Positions 24,741 through 33,567 of a stretch of 64,000 nt of DNA are shown here, one piece after another. Each line of letters opens with the position of its first letter. The first letter of the stretch is position 1. This DNA comes from Micromonospora sp. NBC_01813 (GTDB lineage Bacteria; Actinomycetota; Actinomycetes; Mycobacteriales; Micromonosporaceae). The notes under the pieces were generated by a model that worked only from the letters and a program-made list of their open reading frames with translations, made no database searches and had not been told where the DNA came from. The stretch lies in assembly GCF_035917335.1 (NCBI RefSeq), contig NZ_CP109067.1, positions 2,665,001-2,729,000 on the forward strand, in the 5' to 3' direction. Both the position numbers and the translations under genes were made by a program.

Positions 24741-25976
24741 GTGGCCGCCGCCCGAAAGAACGCCGCCAGCGAGGAGAACGCCGCCGTCGAGGAGAAACAG
24801 TCCCGGCTGGCGGCCACCGTCGACCGGGTCCGGCGGGGGGTGCGGGACCTGCCGGCCCGCGGGTTGCGGGAAGGTCGTCAGCGGGTGCGGCACCTGCGCG
24901 GCAGATCGATCATCCCGGTGCAGGCCGGCGTCGCCGCCGCGCTGGCCTGGCTGCTCGCCGACGACGTGCTGCGCAATCCGGACCCGGTGTTCGCGCCGGC
25001 GGTCGCGGTCGGCACCATCGTCTCGGCGCTCGGTCAGCGGCTGCGGCGCACGATCGAGACGGTGGTCGGCGTCGCCGTCGGCATCGCCGCCGGCGATCTG
25101 CTGGTGGCGCTGCTCGGCGCTGGTCCGTGGCAGACCGGTCTGATCGTCGCGCTCGCCGTGGTGGTGGCGATCCTGCTCCGTGGCGGCAGCACCCTGCTCG
25201 TGCAGGCCGGCGGCACCGCCGTACTGATCGCCACCCTGACACCCGTGAATCCGGAGATCGGGCTGCCCCGCTTCCTCAACGCCCTGATCGGTGGTCTGGT
25301 CGGGCTCGCGGTGGTCCTGGTGCTGCTGCCACTCAACCCGTTGCGACTGGTGCAGCGGGCGGTCGGCCCGGCGCTGGAGCGGTTGGCCGCCCTGCTGGAC
25401 CAATCGGCGGCAGCGCTGGCCAGCCACGATCTCGACCGGGCCAGGGTGGCGCTCGACCAGGTACGCGACTTCGACCCACGGTTGACCCAACTCCAGGAGG
25501 CGTTGCAGGCCGCCGACGAGGTGGTCACGCTGGCACCGCGGCGCTGGTCGAACCGGCATGTGCTGGCCGAGTTGACCGACGGCAGCGATCACATCGAACG
25601 GGCCGCCCGCAACTGTCGGGCGATGCTGCGCCGGGTCGTCTCGGTGCTCGAGGACGACGAGCCCGTCCCTGACCGGTTACCGACCGCGTTGGGTCAGCTC
25701 GCTGCGGCGCTGCGGGCGATGCACCGGGAGCTGGACCGGGGCCGAGAGTTCGTCGACACCCGGGAACGGGTGCAGCGGGCGGTCAGCGAGGCGGGTGAGG
25801 CGTACGCGCAGGGGCTCGGATACTCGGGGAACGTGGTGGTCGCCCAGGTCAGGACGGCCGGCAGTGACCTGCTGCGGGCTACCGGGATCGGCCGGCGGGA
25901 CGCCAACCGGACCGTACGCTGGGCTGCCGGACGTAGCCGGCCGCCGTCACCGCCACCGGCCCCGCCCCGGCCGTGA
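24741..25976 (+). CDS. FUSC-family membrane protein (aromatic acid exporter type)
   Basis: Integral membrane protein of 411 aa. After a charged N-terminal stretch come about six membrane segments (IIPVQAGVAAALAWLLADDV, VFAPAVAVGTIVSALG, TVVGVAVGIAAGDLLVALLG, TGLIVALAVVVAILL, LVQAGGTAVLIATLTPV and LIGGLVGLAVVLVLLPL). A long helical cytoplasmic domain follows. This is the half-size FUSC/ArAE layout proposed to export aromatic acids or related compounds. The start is GTG at 24741, with GGGGTAGG about 9 nt upstream, 8 nt after rhaB, so it may be read through from the rhamnose operon. Its 3' end overlaps the next gene, on the other strand, by 30 nt. Confidence 0.75.
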   Translation: MAAARKNAASEENAAVEEKQSRLAATVDRVRRGVRDLPARGLREGRQRVRHLRGRSIIPVQAGVAAALAWLLADDVLRNPDPVFAPAVAVGTIVSALGQRLRRTIETVVGVAVGIAAGDLLVALLGAGPWQTGLIVALAVVVAILLRGGSTLLVQAGGTAVLIATLTPVNPEIGLPRFLNALIGGLVGLAVVLVLLPLNPLRLVQRAVGPALERLAALLDQSAAALASHDLDRARVALDQVRDFDPRLTQLQEALQAADEVVTLAPRRWSNRHVLAELTDGSDHIERAARNCRAMLRRVVSVLEDDEPVPDRLPTALGQLAAALRAMHRELDRGREFVDTRERVQRAVSEAGEAYAQGLGYSGNVVVAQVRTAGSDLLRATGIGRRDANRTVRWAAGRSRPPSPPPAPPRP

Positions 25977-26891
25977 CCGTACCTGCGTCTGGGTCTGGGT
26001 GTCGGGCCAGCTGGCAGCGGGGTGGGGTGCGGTGGTCTGTGGCCAGCTCGCGGTCGGTGCCGTCGCCGACTGCCACAGGGCGCCGGACCTGCCCGGGCCG
26101 GCAGCGGCCGCGAGTGGCTCATCGACGTCACCGGTGGCCCGCAGCAGCCTGGCCCGGACCCGCATCAGCAGCCCGAAGCCGACGAAGACCAGGGCACCGC
26201 CGGCGATGAACCACGCCACCGGGATGCCGGACGTGTCGCCGGCCGGGATGGCGCCGGTCGGCTGGGCCGCGCCGCCGCCGGCACCGGCCGCCGGATCGGT
26301 GGCACCGCCGACCGGCTCCTCCTCCACCAGGTCCACCGCCGTCTCGGACGGTTCCGGGTCGGCCGACGCACCCGCCTCGGCCACCACCGGCAACGTCGCG
26401 GCGGTGTCGGCGAGCAGCTCGGCGTCGACGTTGTACGCCTCGGCGGTGAAGGTCACCCGCCCTTCGGCGTCGTCGGTGAAGCTGAACTGGTAATCGGCGG
26501 TGACCGTCCGGTCCTGGCAGAGGGTGCCGGGGTCGAGTTGGACATCGGTGAGCCGGGCAGTGTCCCCGTCGACCTGCACGTCGAGGGCGAACGCCCCGTC
26601 CTGCTCGATGCGGGCCGCCCGGATCTGGTCCAGGCCGACGCCGTCCGACCGCAGCACCATCGACCAGCGGACCTTCTCGCAGTCACCGCCGAGGTCCCGG
26701 CTGACCACGACGGTCAACCCGATCGGCCCTTCGCCGGCCACGGCCTCCTCCGGCAGTTCGGTGATCTGTGCCCGGTAGCCGCCCTGGGCGAGTGCCGGTG
26801 TGGCGACGGCGAACAGAATGCCGGCCGCCCCGGCCAGTCCGACCGCGACGCGGGTCGCGAACCGCCCCACCGTGCCCACCACCTTCGTCAC
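25947..26891 (-). CDS. Secreted, C-terminally membrane-anchored protein of unknown function
   Basis: I do not recognise a family. Seen: a signal peptide (about 1-36, ending ALAQ); an extracellular domain of about 150 residues rich in beta-strand pattern with paired Cys (GGDCEK and GTLCQD), suggesting one disulfide; a low-complexity Gly/Ala/Pro stretch; one membrane helix VAWFIAGGALVFVGFGLLM; and a cytoplasmic tail with SWPQTTAPHPAASWPDTQ. The plan is a type I membrane protein. Its 3' end overlaps the convergent FUSC gene. Confidence 0.7.
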   Translation of the reverse strand: MTKVVGTVGRFATRVAVGLAGAAGILFAVATPALAQGGYRAQITELPEEAVAGEGPIGLTVVVSRDLGGDCEKVRWSMVLRSDGVGLDQIRAARIEQDGAFALDVQVDGDTARLTDVQLDPGTLCQDRTVTADYQFSFTDDAEGRVTFTAEAYNVDAELLADTAATLPVVAEAGASADPEPSETAVDLVEEEPVGGATDPAAGAGGGAAQPTGAIPAGDTSGIPVAWFIAGGALVFVGFGLLMRVRARLLRATGDVDEPLAAAAGPGRSGALWQSATAPTASWPQTTAPHPAASWPDTQTQTQVRSRPGRGRWR

Positions 26892-26989
26892 TCGTACCGC
26901 CGATCAGGTCCCATCCGCCACAGTACGGGCGTACCGGTGGACCGGACAGGGTCCGTTCTTCTCACCCACCGCAAAGTAAACGGGGCGAA

Positions 26990-27007
26990 TTCACCACCTG
27001 TGGTGAA
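26990..27007. promoter_or_regulatory. Perfect 18-bp palindrome in a divergent promoter region
   Basis: TTCACCAC-CT-GTGGTGAA has 8-bp perfect arms. It lies between the anchored-protein gene (minus) and the methyltransferase gene (plus), about 57 bp before the latter. It is probably an operator; the regulator is unknown. Confidence 0.45.
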
Positions 27008-27063
27008 CCGGTAACGACGGGCCGAGGAGCGCGCCGCGAGGCCGGCGCGGCACAATCCGGGTC

Positions 27064-27741
27064 GTGTCTGCTGATCTGTCTGGTTTCGTCCGCGCCCATG
27101 CCCGACTCGCTCCGGTGCCGCACGTCCCCGAGTTGCAGCTCTACCAGGCGGCCGAGCCGATCGGGCTCTGGGAACTGACCGAGGGCGAGTTCCGCAGCGA
27201 GCAACCACCGCCGTTCTGGGCGTTCGCCTGGGCCGGCGGGCAGGCCCTGGCCCGCTACCTGCTGGACCACCCGGACACCGTCGCCGGGCTGCGGGTCCTG
27301 GACCTGGCGACCGGCTCCGGGCTGGTCGGGATCGCCGCGGCCCGCGCCGGAGCGGCGACGGTACGCGCGGTCGACGTGGATCCGGTGGCCGGTGCCGCGG
27401 CCGGGCTCAACGCGACGGCCAACCAGGTGCCGCTGCAAGTCTCCACCGGCGACGCGCTGGCCGGCGACCACGGTGACGCGCAGGTCGTCCTCGCCGGTGA
27501 CGTGTTCTACAGCGAGGCGATGGCGTCGCGGGTCCTGCTGTTCCTGCTGACCGCCGCCGCCGACGGTGCCCGGGTGCTGGTCGGTGACCCGGACCGGGCG
27601 TTCCTGCCCCGGGACCGGTTCACCGAGTTGGCCGACTACCAGGTGCCGGTGCCGGTGGCGCTGGAGAGCGTCGCGCAGCGGCACACGCGGGTCTGGCAGC
27701 TACGCCCGCCGGTACGCCGTCCGACGCGGGCGCTAGCGTGA
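27064..27741 (+). CDS. Class I SAM-dependent methyltransferase (ETFB-KMT/NNMT-like)
   Basis: Methyltransferase of 225 aa. Seen: PPPFWAFAWAGGQALARYL upstream of the SAM site, VLDLATGSGLVGIAAARAGA (motif I), VRAVDVDPVAG (acidic residue binding the ribose), and LAGDVFYSE (motif IV). The FWAFAWAGG block is typical of the METTL20-like protein lysine methyltransferases and nicotinamide methyltransferase relatives, and argues against a BioC role despite the biotin genes nearby. CACAAT lies 7 nt before the GTG start, with no ribosome site, so it may be leaderless. It is followed after 4 nt by the P450 gene. Confidence 0.8.
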   Translation: MSADLSGFVRAHARLAPVPHVPELQLYQAAEPIGLWELTEGEFRSEQPPPFWAFAWAGGQALARYLLDHPDTVAGLRVLDLATGSGLVGIAAARAGAATVRAVDVDPVAGAAAGLNATANQVPLQVSTGDALAGDHGDAQVVLAGDVFYSEAMASRVLLFLLTAAADGARVLVGDPDRAFLPRDRFTELADYQVPVPVALESVAQRHTRVWQLRPPVRRPTRALA

Positions 27742-27745
27742 TCAG
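27734..27745 (+). promoter_or_regulatory. Leaderless-type promoter element before the P450 gene
   Basis: TAGCGT is followed by 6 nt and then the GTG start of the P450. The element overlaps the methyltransferase stop. There is no ribosome site. Confidence 0.35.
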
Positions 27746-28948
27746 GTGTTGTTCCGCAACTGGGAGCGGGTCGACGACCGGTGGCCACCGGTGGTCGAGG
27801 TCGCCGACCACACCGGCACCGCCCATCTGCTGGTGACCCGGCACGCCCTGGTCCGCCAGGTGCTCGCCGATCCGGAGACCTTCCGGCCGGACAACGCGCT
27901 CGACGCGGTCACCCCGATCCCGGTCGCGGCCCTGCGCATTCTCGCCTCGTACGGGTTCCGGCTCCCGCCGACCCTGGCCAACAACGGCACGGCGAGCCAT
28001 CCGGGAATCCGGTCGGTGCTCGCCGAGGCGCTGCACCCGATGAGGGTCGCCGCCCAGCGGGACTGGCTGGCCGGGGTGGTCGCCGCCCGGGTGGCCGGGC
28101 TCACCGAGGCGCTGGACGCCGGCCGGCCGGTCGACCTGTACGCGGAGCTCGCCGCCGACCTGCCGCTGCTGGTGCTGGCCCGGTTGGTGCAGCTTCCGGA
28201 CGCGGCGACCGGCACGGTGAAGCGGTTCGCCCGCGCGGCACTGGAGCTGTTCTGGGCGCCGGTCGACGTCGGGCGGCAGCGGGAACTGGCGCACACGGTG
28301 GGCCGGTTCCATACGGTGCTCCGCGAGTTCGCGGTGACCGGCGGCGGGTTGGCGAAGGCGCTGCGCGACGCCGGGCACCCCCCGGACACCGTCGTCGGCG
28401 CGTTGTTCTTCCTGCTGGTCGCCGGGCAGGAGACGACGTCGCAGTTCCTTGCCCTGTTGCTGCACCGGCTGGCCGGCGAGCCGGCGGTGCTCGCCGGTCT
28501 GATCGACGGCTCGGTCGGGGTCGACGACGTGGTGGAGGAGGGGCTGCGGCTCGTGCCGCCGATCGTCACCTGGCGGCGGCGGGCAGCGGTCGACACCACG
28601 CTCGGCGGGACGGCTGTGTCCGGTGGTTCCAGCGTGGTGCTGTGGCTGGCCGCGGCCGGCCGGGATCCGTTGGTGGTGCCGCACCCCGACGAGTTCCTGC
28701 CCGGCCAGCGGGGATCCCGCCGGCATCTGGCGTTCGGGGCGGGCGTACACCGCTGCGTCGGGGCGCAACTCGCCCGGATGGAGACGGCGGTGGTCGTCGG
28801 GCAGGCGGCACCGCTGCTGGTGGGCTGTGAGGTGGTGCGGGCACCGTGGTCGCCGGACAACCTGTCGTTCCGGATGCCGGACGCGTTGGTGATCCGCCGG
28901 CCCCGCGCCGACGCGACGCGGCGGCCATCGGACGGGCCGGTCAGCTGA
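27746..28948 (+). CDS. Cytochrome P450
   Basis: Soluble bacterial P450 of 400 aa. Seen: the I-helix oxygen motif AGQETTSQFL (Gln where His or Asp is more usual), the ExxR pair in EEGLRLVPP, and the haem loop FGAGVHRCVGAQLARME with the Cys ligand. All essential residues are present. No ferredoxin or reductase gene is near. The 3' end overlaps bioD on the other strand by 8 nt. A P450 (BioI) makes pimeloyl-ACP in Bacillus, so a link to biotin is conceivable, but the strand arrangement gives no operon support. Confidence 0.92.
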   Translation: MLFRNWERVDDRWPPVVEVADHTGTAHLLVTRHALVRQVLADPETFRPDNALDAVTPIPVAALRILASYGFRLPPTLANNGTASHPGIRSVLAEALHPMRVAAQRDWLAGVVAARVAGLTEALDAGRPVDLYAELAADLPLLVLARLVQLPDAATGTVKRFARAALELFWAPVDVGRQRELAHTVGRFHTVLREFAVTGGGLAKALRDAGHPPDTVVGALFFLLVAGQETTSQFLALLLHRLAGEPAVLAGLIDGSVGVDDVVEEGLRLVPPIVTWRRRAAVDTTLGGTAVSGGSSVVLWLAAAGRDPLVVPHPDEFLPGQRGSRRHLAFGAGVHRCVGAQLARMETAVVVGQAAPLLVGCEVVRAPWSPDNLSFRMPDALVIRRPRADATRRPSDGPVS

Positions 28949-29666
28949 CGTCGTCGGCCCAGGCCCGCCAGTCGTCGAGTACGCCGTACAGCGCCGGGGT
29001 CAGCCAGCCTGGTGCCGACCGGCGGAACACCCCCGGTTCCATTGCCCCGGCACCGTCCGGCAACGCGCCGACCATGGTGGGCACCAACTCGCTCAGGTTG
29101 GCCCAGTGCACCAACTCAGGCTCGGCCGGCCAGGCGCCGAGCACGACACCCGCCGGGATCGCCCGACGTTCGAGAGCCTCCAGGGTGAGTGCGGTGTGGT
29201 TGAGGGTGCCGAGTCCGGCGCGGGCGACCACGACGGCCGGGGCGCCCAGCGACACCGCCAGGTCGGCGACGGTCCAGGACTCGCCGGAGGGCCGCAGCCC
29301 CATCGGCACCAGCAGTCCGCCGGCGCCTTCGACGAGCACGAGGTCGTGTTTGTCGGCCTCTTCGCGGACCGCGTCGACCGCGGCGTACAGCTCCAGCGGC
29401 TCGGCGGCGGCGACCCGGGCGGCGGCCAACGGCGCGAGCGGCTCCGGATAGCTGGCGAGGGTGCGGACGGTCGCCGGGTCGGCGAGCCGGGTGACGATGT
29501 CGGCGTCCGACGGATCGCCGGTGACCGTACCGGTCTGCCCGGGTTTGACCATGGCCACCCGCAGCCCTGCGGCCTGGGCGGCGGCGGCGATCGCCGAGGT
29601 GACGATGGTCTTGCCGACCCCGGTGTCGGTGCCGGTGACGACGACCGGGCCCCGCCAGCCGGTCAC
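28941..29666 (-). CDS. bioD: ATP-dependent dethiobiotin synthetase
   Basis: Closes the ureido ring of dethiobiotin using CO2 and ATP, the penultimate step of biotin synthesis. The protein has 241 aa. Seen: P-loop VTGTDTGVGKT, the catalytic Lys in MVKPGQTG, VEGAGGLLVPMG, and ARAGLGTLNHT with the substrate-binding segment. I chose the GTG at 29666, whose bases overlap the bioF stop (GTGA) and which has GGAG 8 nt upstream; a GTG three codons earlier is less favoured. Confidence 0.92.
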   Translation of the reverse strand: MTGWRGPVVVTGTDTGVGKTIVTSAIAAAAQAAGLRVAMVKPGQTGTVTGDPSDADIVTRLADPATVRTLASYPEPLAPLAAARVAAAEPLELYAAVDAVREEADKHDLVLVEGAGGLLVPMGLRPSGESWTVADLAVSLGAPAVVVARAGLGTLNHTALTLEALERRAIPAGVVLGAWPAEPELVHWANLSELVPTMVGALPDGAGAMEPGVFRRSAPGWLTPALYGVLDDWRAWADDVS

Positions 29667-30802
29667 GGGGCACACTCCACGATCACGTCGAGCGCCCGGT
29701 CGAAATCGGCCCGGGGCACGCCGACGTTGACGGTGATCCGCAGCCGGGCCCGATGGTCCGGTGTGGCGGGCGGGCGGAAGCAGCCGACCGCGACGCCCCG
29801 GTCGTGGCAGTCGCGGGCCCAGGCCACGGCGGTCTCCGGCCCGGGCGCACCGATCGAGACGACCCCGCCGGCCGGGGGGCCGCCGACGTCGAACCCGGCA
29901 CCGGTGAGCCGGTCGACCGCCGAGGCGACCCGGTCGGCGAGCTCGGCCCGCAGTTGGTCACCGTCGCGGGCCAGGCATAGTGCGGCGTGCACCCCGGCGG
30001 CGACCGCCGGCGGCAGCGCGGTGTCGAAGATGAACGTCCGACCGGTGTCGATCACGTGCCGGATCAGCGGTTCGGGGCCGGCCAGCACCCCACCGGCGCC
30101 ACCGAGCGCCTTGGACAACGTGGCGGTGACCAGCACGTCGGGTTCACCGGCGAGCCCGGCGCCGGCCACCGCACCGGCGCCGGCCGGGCCGGTCACCCCG
30201 AGTGCGTGCGCGTCGTCGACCAGCAGCAGGGCGCCGTGCCGGCGGGCGACCGAGTGCAGGGCCGCCAGCGGTGCCAGGTCGCCGTCGACCGAGAAGACGG
30301 ACTCGGTGACCACGACCGCCGGCCGCCCGGGATGCCCGGCCAGCACCGACTCCACCGCAGCCGGGTCGGCGTGTGCGACGACCTCGGTCTGCGCGCCCGA
30401 TATGCGGCATCCGTCGATCAGCGAGGCGTGGTTGTGCGCGTCGGACACCAGCAGGGTACGGGGCCGCACCAGGGCCCGGATCGCACCGAGGTTGGCCAGG
30501 TAGCCGGAGGAGAAGACCAGGGTCCGGTCGGTGCCGAGCCAGTCGGCGAGGGCTGTCTCCACCTCGGCGTGCGCGTCGGTCGAGCCACGGACCAGCCGGG
30601 AGCCGGTGGCGCCGAGCCCGTACCGGTGCAGTGCGTCGGCCGCCGCCGCGACGACCTGGGGATGTCGGGCGAGGCCGAGGTAGTCGTTGCCGGCCAGATC
30701 CGTTCGCGCGTCGCCGGGCGAGCGGGGACGTAACTCGCGGGTCAGTCCGGCCTTGGCCCGTAACGCGGCACGGCGTCGCAGGCCGTCCAACCAGTCCGCC
30801 AC
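29663..30802 (-). CDS. bioF: 8-amino-7-oxononanoate synthase
   Basis: PLP enzyme condensing pimeloyl-thioester with L-alanine. The protein has 379 aa. Seen: DYLGLARHPQV, the glycine-rich GLGATGSRLVRGSTDAH, SSGYLANLGAI, VDDAHALGVTG with PLP-ring residues, and SKALGGAGG with the Schiff-base Lys. The start is GTG, with GGGGGA upstream. It is co-transcribed with bioD and divergent from bioB across 41 bp. No bioA or pimeloyl-ACP genes are in the window. Confidence 0.93.
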   Translation of the reverse strand: MADWLDGLRRRAALRAKAGLTRELRPRSPGDARTDLAGNDYLGLARHPQVVAAAADALHRYGLGATGSRLVRGSTDAHAEVETALADWLGTDRTLVFSSGYLANLGAIRALVRPRTLLVSDAHNHASLIDGCRISGAQTEVVAHADPAAVESVLAGHPGRPAVVVTESVFSVDGDLAPLAALHSVARRHGALLLVDDAHALGVTGPAGAGAVAGAGLAGEPDVLVTATLSKALGGAGGVLAGPEPLIRHVIDTGRTFIFDTALPPAVAAGVHAALCLARDGDQLRAELADRVASAVDRLTGAGFDVGGPPAGGVVSIGAPGPETAVAWARDCHDRGVAVGCFRPPATPDHRARLRITVNVGVPRADFDRALDVIVECAP

Positions 30803-30831
30803 GGGTCCCCCTCGTCACTTACGCCGCCTTG

Positions 30832-30843
30832 TAGGGTACGACC
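30832..30843 (+). promoter_or_regulatory. Leaderless bioB promoter
   Basis: TAGGGT ends 6 nt before the bioB ATG, with no ribosome site: the TANNNT-N6-start signature of actinobacterial leaderless mRNA. The 41-bp bioF-bioB gap must also hold the opposing bioFD promoter. Confidence 0.6.
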
Positions 30844-31839
30844 ATGTCAGAGATCCTCGACCTAGCCAGCGCTCAAGTCCTGGAGCGTGGCGTCGGCCTG
30901 GACGAGGCTGGTGTCCTCGCCGTGTTGCGCCTGCCCGACGAGCAGGTGCCGGCCGCCCTGCAGCTCGCCCACGACGTACGGATGCGGTGGTGTGGGCCGG
31001 AGGTCGAGGTGGAGGGGATCGTCTCGCTCAAGACCGGCGGCTGCCCGGAGGATTGTCACTTCTGCTCCCAGTCAGGGCTGTTCGCCTCGCCGGTACGGGC
31101 GGTGTGGCTGGACATCCCGTCGCTGGTCGAGGCGGCGAAGCAGACGGCGGCCACCGGGGCCACCGAGTTCTGCATCGTGGCGGCGGTGCGGGGGCCGGAC
31201 GCCCGGCTGATGGAGCAGATGCGGGCGGGCGTCGCCGCGATCAAGGCCGAAGTGGACATCCAGGTCGCGGCGTCGCTGGGGATGCTCAGCCAGGAGCAGG
31301 TCGACGAACTGGTCGAGATGGGTGTGCACCGGTACAACCACAACCTGGAGACGTGCCGCTCGTACTTCCCGAACGTGGTGACCACGCACACCTTCGAGGA
31401 GCGGTGGGAGACGCTGCGGATGGTGCGCGACTCGGGCATGGAGGTGTGCTGCGGCGGCATCCTCGGTCTCGGCGAGACGATCGAGCAGCGGGCCGAGTTC
31501 GCCGCGCAGCTGGCCGAGTTGGACCCACACGAGGTGCCGTTGAACTTCCTCAACCCACGGCCGGGCACCCCACTCGGTGACCGGCCGGTGGTCGAGGCCC
31601 GGGACGCGTTGCGGGCCATCGCCGCGTTCCGGCTGGCGATGCCGCGCACGATCCTGCGGTACGCCGGCGGCCGGGAGATCACCCTGGGGGACCTGGGGAC
31701 CCGGGACGGGTTGCTCGGCGGCATCAACGCGGTGATCGTCGGTAACTATCTGACGACGCTGGGTCGACCGGCGACCGAGGATCTCGCCCTGCTGGACGAT
31801 CTGAAGATGCCGGTCAAGGCGCTGTCGGCGACGATCTGA
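30844..31839 (+). CDS. bioB: Biotin synthase
   Basis: Radical SAM enzyme that inserts sulfur into dethiobiotin. The protein has 331 aa. Seen: the SAM-cluster motif [11 protein letters not shown] (CxxxCxxC), [12 protein letters not shown], the ribose-binding [29 protein letters not shown] and [16 protein letters not shown] at 30844 is used, consistent with a leaderless message. It is followed after 10 nt by a small Cys-rich gene that probably supports it. Confidence 0.95.
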   Translation: MSEILDLASAQVLERGVGLDEAGVLAVLRLPDEQVPAALQLAHDVRMRWCGPEVEVEGIVSLKTGGCPEDCHFCSQSGLFASPVRAVWLDIPSLVEAAKQTAATGATEFCIVAAVRGPDARLMEQMRAGVAAIKAEVDIQVAASLGMLSQEQVDELVEMGVHRYNHNLETCRSYFPNVVTTHTFEERWETLRMVRDSGMEVCCGGILGLGETIEQRAEFAAQLAELDPHEVPLNFLNPRPGTPLGDRPVVEARDALRAIAAFRLAMPRTILRYAGGREITLGDLGTRDGLLGGINAVIVGNYLTTLGRPATEDLALLDDLKMPVKALSATI

Positions 31840-31849
31840 GGCCGGGCCG

Positions 31850-32059
31850 GTGGATCCGATCTGGTGCGACCGGTGCGGCGCGGCCGCCAGCACCGGTACG
31901 CATGACGACTGCGTCGCGGCGCGCGCCTGGGAGCCGCCACGCTACTGCGCCCGGTGCCGGCGCCGGATGAAGGTGCAGGTGCTGCCGGCCGGCTGGTCGG
32001 CGTGGTGCGTGGAGCACGGCAATGTGAATAGGGACAAGACCCCATCAGATCGGAGTTGA
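31850..32059 (+). CDS. bsaP: Biotin synthase auxiliary protein (BsaP-like)
   Basis: Small Cys-rich protein of 69 aa. Seen: WCDRCGAAASTGTHDDC and YCARCRRRMKVQ followed by AWCVEHG, giving six Cys, two of them in paired CxxC motifs, plus His. Position right after bioB, size and Cys pattern match BsaP, the iron-sulfur auxiliary protein needed by actinobacterial biotin synthases. The start is GTG, 10 nt after the bioB stop. The stop overlaps only the open frame leading into the next gene, not its true start. The name rests on context and Cys spacing. Confidence 0.72.
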   Translation: MDPIWCDRCGAAASTGTHDDCVAARAWEPPRYCARCRRRMKVQVLPAGWSAWCVEHGNVNRDKTPSDRS

Positions 32060-32157
32060 CCTATCGCATCTCCGACACCAAGAGTGACGGTTTACTGATC
32101 CTGAGTCACGCTTCCCCCCGGCGGTCCACCCGGCCCGCCGTATCCGGAGGAGGACAC

Positions 32158-33447
32158 GTGACACCTCACTCAGGCCCGACCCGCACCATGAAGCCCGGCA
32201 GCGTGCCACGCCTGCTCGGCACCGTCGGCGCCGCCACCTTGCTCGTCTGCACCTTGCTCGTCGCCCCGGCCGGGGCGGCACCAGCCGCCGGGGCCGCCGC
32301 CCGCGACACCGGCCGCGCCGCCGTGGTCACCGCAGCCATGGCCCAGGCCTACCTCAACGCCCATCCCGGGCTGAGCGCCGACGCCGCAGCCAGGGCCGCC
32401 GAGGTCCAGTCCCACGGCGAAGCACTCAAGACCGAACTCGTCAAGCGGCCGGAGACCTTCGGCGGCGCCTGGTTCGACCCGTTCTCGGCGACCTACCAGG
32501 TCGCGGTCACCACCACCGCCGCCGAACGCGAGATCACCAAGGTCAGCCGCGACCTGGGCGTCCCGGTTCGCACCCACCGGGTCACCCGCACCTACGCCGA
32601 ACTGGAACAACGGGCCGAGGCGCTGCGTACCGGCAGCGACCAGCTCAGCCGGGCCGCCGCCGGCCTGGTCGGCATCGACGTCGAGACCAACCAGGTCGTC
32701 GTCGCGTTGCCGCAGCGGCAACGCGACGCGCTCGCCGGCACCGTCCCGGCCGGTGTCACGCTGGTGACCGCCGACGCCCGCTCGTTCGACCTCGACGTGT
32801 GCAACTCCCGCAACGACTGCAACGACAGCCTCCGGTCCGGCCTGGTGATCCGCCGCTCCGGCGGCTCCTGCTCCGCCGGCTTCACCGCCCGAGGCAGCAC
32901 CGGCGTGCGCTGGCTGCTCACCTCCGGCCACTGCGCCGGACTCAACGCGGCCTGGTCGACCGGCACCACGACCCCCACCACGATCGGCACGATGACCGAC
33001 GCCATCGACTCCGGCAGGGTGGACGCCGGCGCCATCCAGGTCACCAACGCCACCTACCGCGCCGACACGGTGGGACGGATCTACATGCACAACGCGGCGG
33101 GCCGCTCGGTGCCGGTCAACGGCGCGGCTCCGTCCATGGGCTTCATCCTGCAGGGCGAGACGGTCTGCCTCGCCGCCCGGATCATCGACCCGGCGAACCC
33201 GGGTAACCCGTGCGGCACCATCACCTCGGTCAGCGACCCGAACAAGCGCGGCATGGTCCGCGTCGGTGGCTACGACGCCTGCCCCGGTGACAGCGGGGGC
33301 GGCTGGTACTGGCTCAGCTCCAGCGGCAGCCGCTGGGCGTACGGCCTGCACAGTCGCAGCGAGAGCGGCTGCAACGCGGCCCCGAACAACTCGTGGTTCA
33401 GCCCGCTGCCGTCGTTCTGGACCGGCCTGACCTACGAGCTCGGCTGA
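32158..33447 (+). CDS. Secreted S1E (streptogrisin/alpha-lytic type) serine protease
   Basis: Extracellular chymotrypsin-fold protease of 429 aa. Signal peptide (about 1-40), propeptide of the alpha-lytic protease kind (about 60-220: TYQVAVTTTAAERE and THRVTRTYAELEQ), then the catalytic domain. Catalytic His is in TSGHCAG, Asp in GRVDAGAIQ and Ser in CPGDSGGGW. Cys pairs surround them, as in streptogrisins. The start is GTG at 32158, with GGAGGAGG 4 nt upstream. A strong hairpin follows the stop. Confidence 0.9.
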   Translation: MTPHSGPTRTMKPGSVPRLLGTVGAATLLVCTLLVAPAGAAPAAGAAARDTGRAAVVTAAMAQAYLNAHPGLSADAAARAAEVQSHGEALKTELVKRPETFGGAWFDPFSATYQVAVTTTAAEREITKVSRDLGVPVRTHRVTRTYAELEQRAEALRTGSDQLSRAAAGLVGIDVETNQVVVALPQRQRDALAGTVPAGVTLVTADARSFDLDVCNSRNDCNDSLRSGLVIRRSGGSCSAGFTARGSTGVRWLLTSGHCAGLNAAWSTGTTTPTTIGTMTDAIDSGRVDAGAIQVTNATYRADTVGRIYMHNAAGRSVPVNGAAPSMGFILQGETVCLAARIIDPANPGNPCGTITSVSDPNKRGMVRVGGYDACPGDSGGGWYWLSSSGSRWAYGLHSRSESGCNAAPNNSWFSPLPSFWTGLTYELG

Positions 33448-33469
33448 CCGGCCCCCCAACGGTGTCCAG

Positions 33470-33504
33470 GGGGTGACCGGTGGGTGATCCCCACCGGTCA
33501 CCCC
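33470..33504. terminator. Terminator hairpin after the S1 protease gene
   Basis: A 15-bp perfect stem (GGGGTGACCGGTGGG and its complement) with a 5-nt loop, starting 22 nt after the stop codon. No U-run. Confidence 0.7.
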
Positions 33505-33567
33505 TGCCCGTCCAGTCGGGGCCACAGTGCACTGTCGGCGACCACGCCGACCGCCTACCGTAGACGG

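Noticed and set aside
27064-27741. Methyltransferase as BioC (malonyl-ACP methyltransferase)
   Set aside because: The FWAFAWAGG block and overall layout fit ETFB-KMT/NNMT-like enzymes, not BioC.
27064-31839. Small biosynthetic gene cluster (methyltransferase, P450, PLP enzyme, radical SAM)
   Set aside because: The PLP and radical SAM enzymes are plainly bioF and bioB. There is no core scaffold gene, and the strands are mixed.
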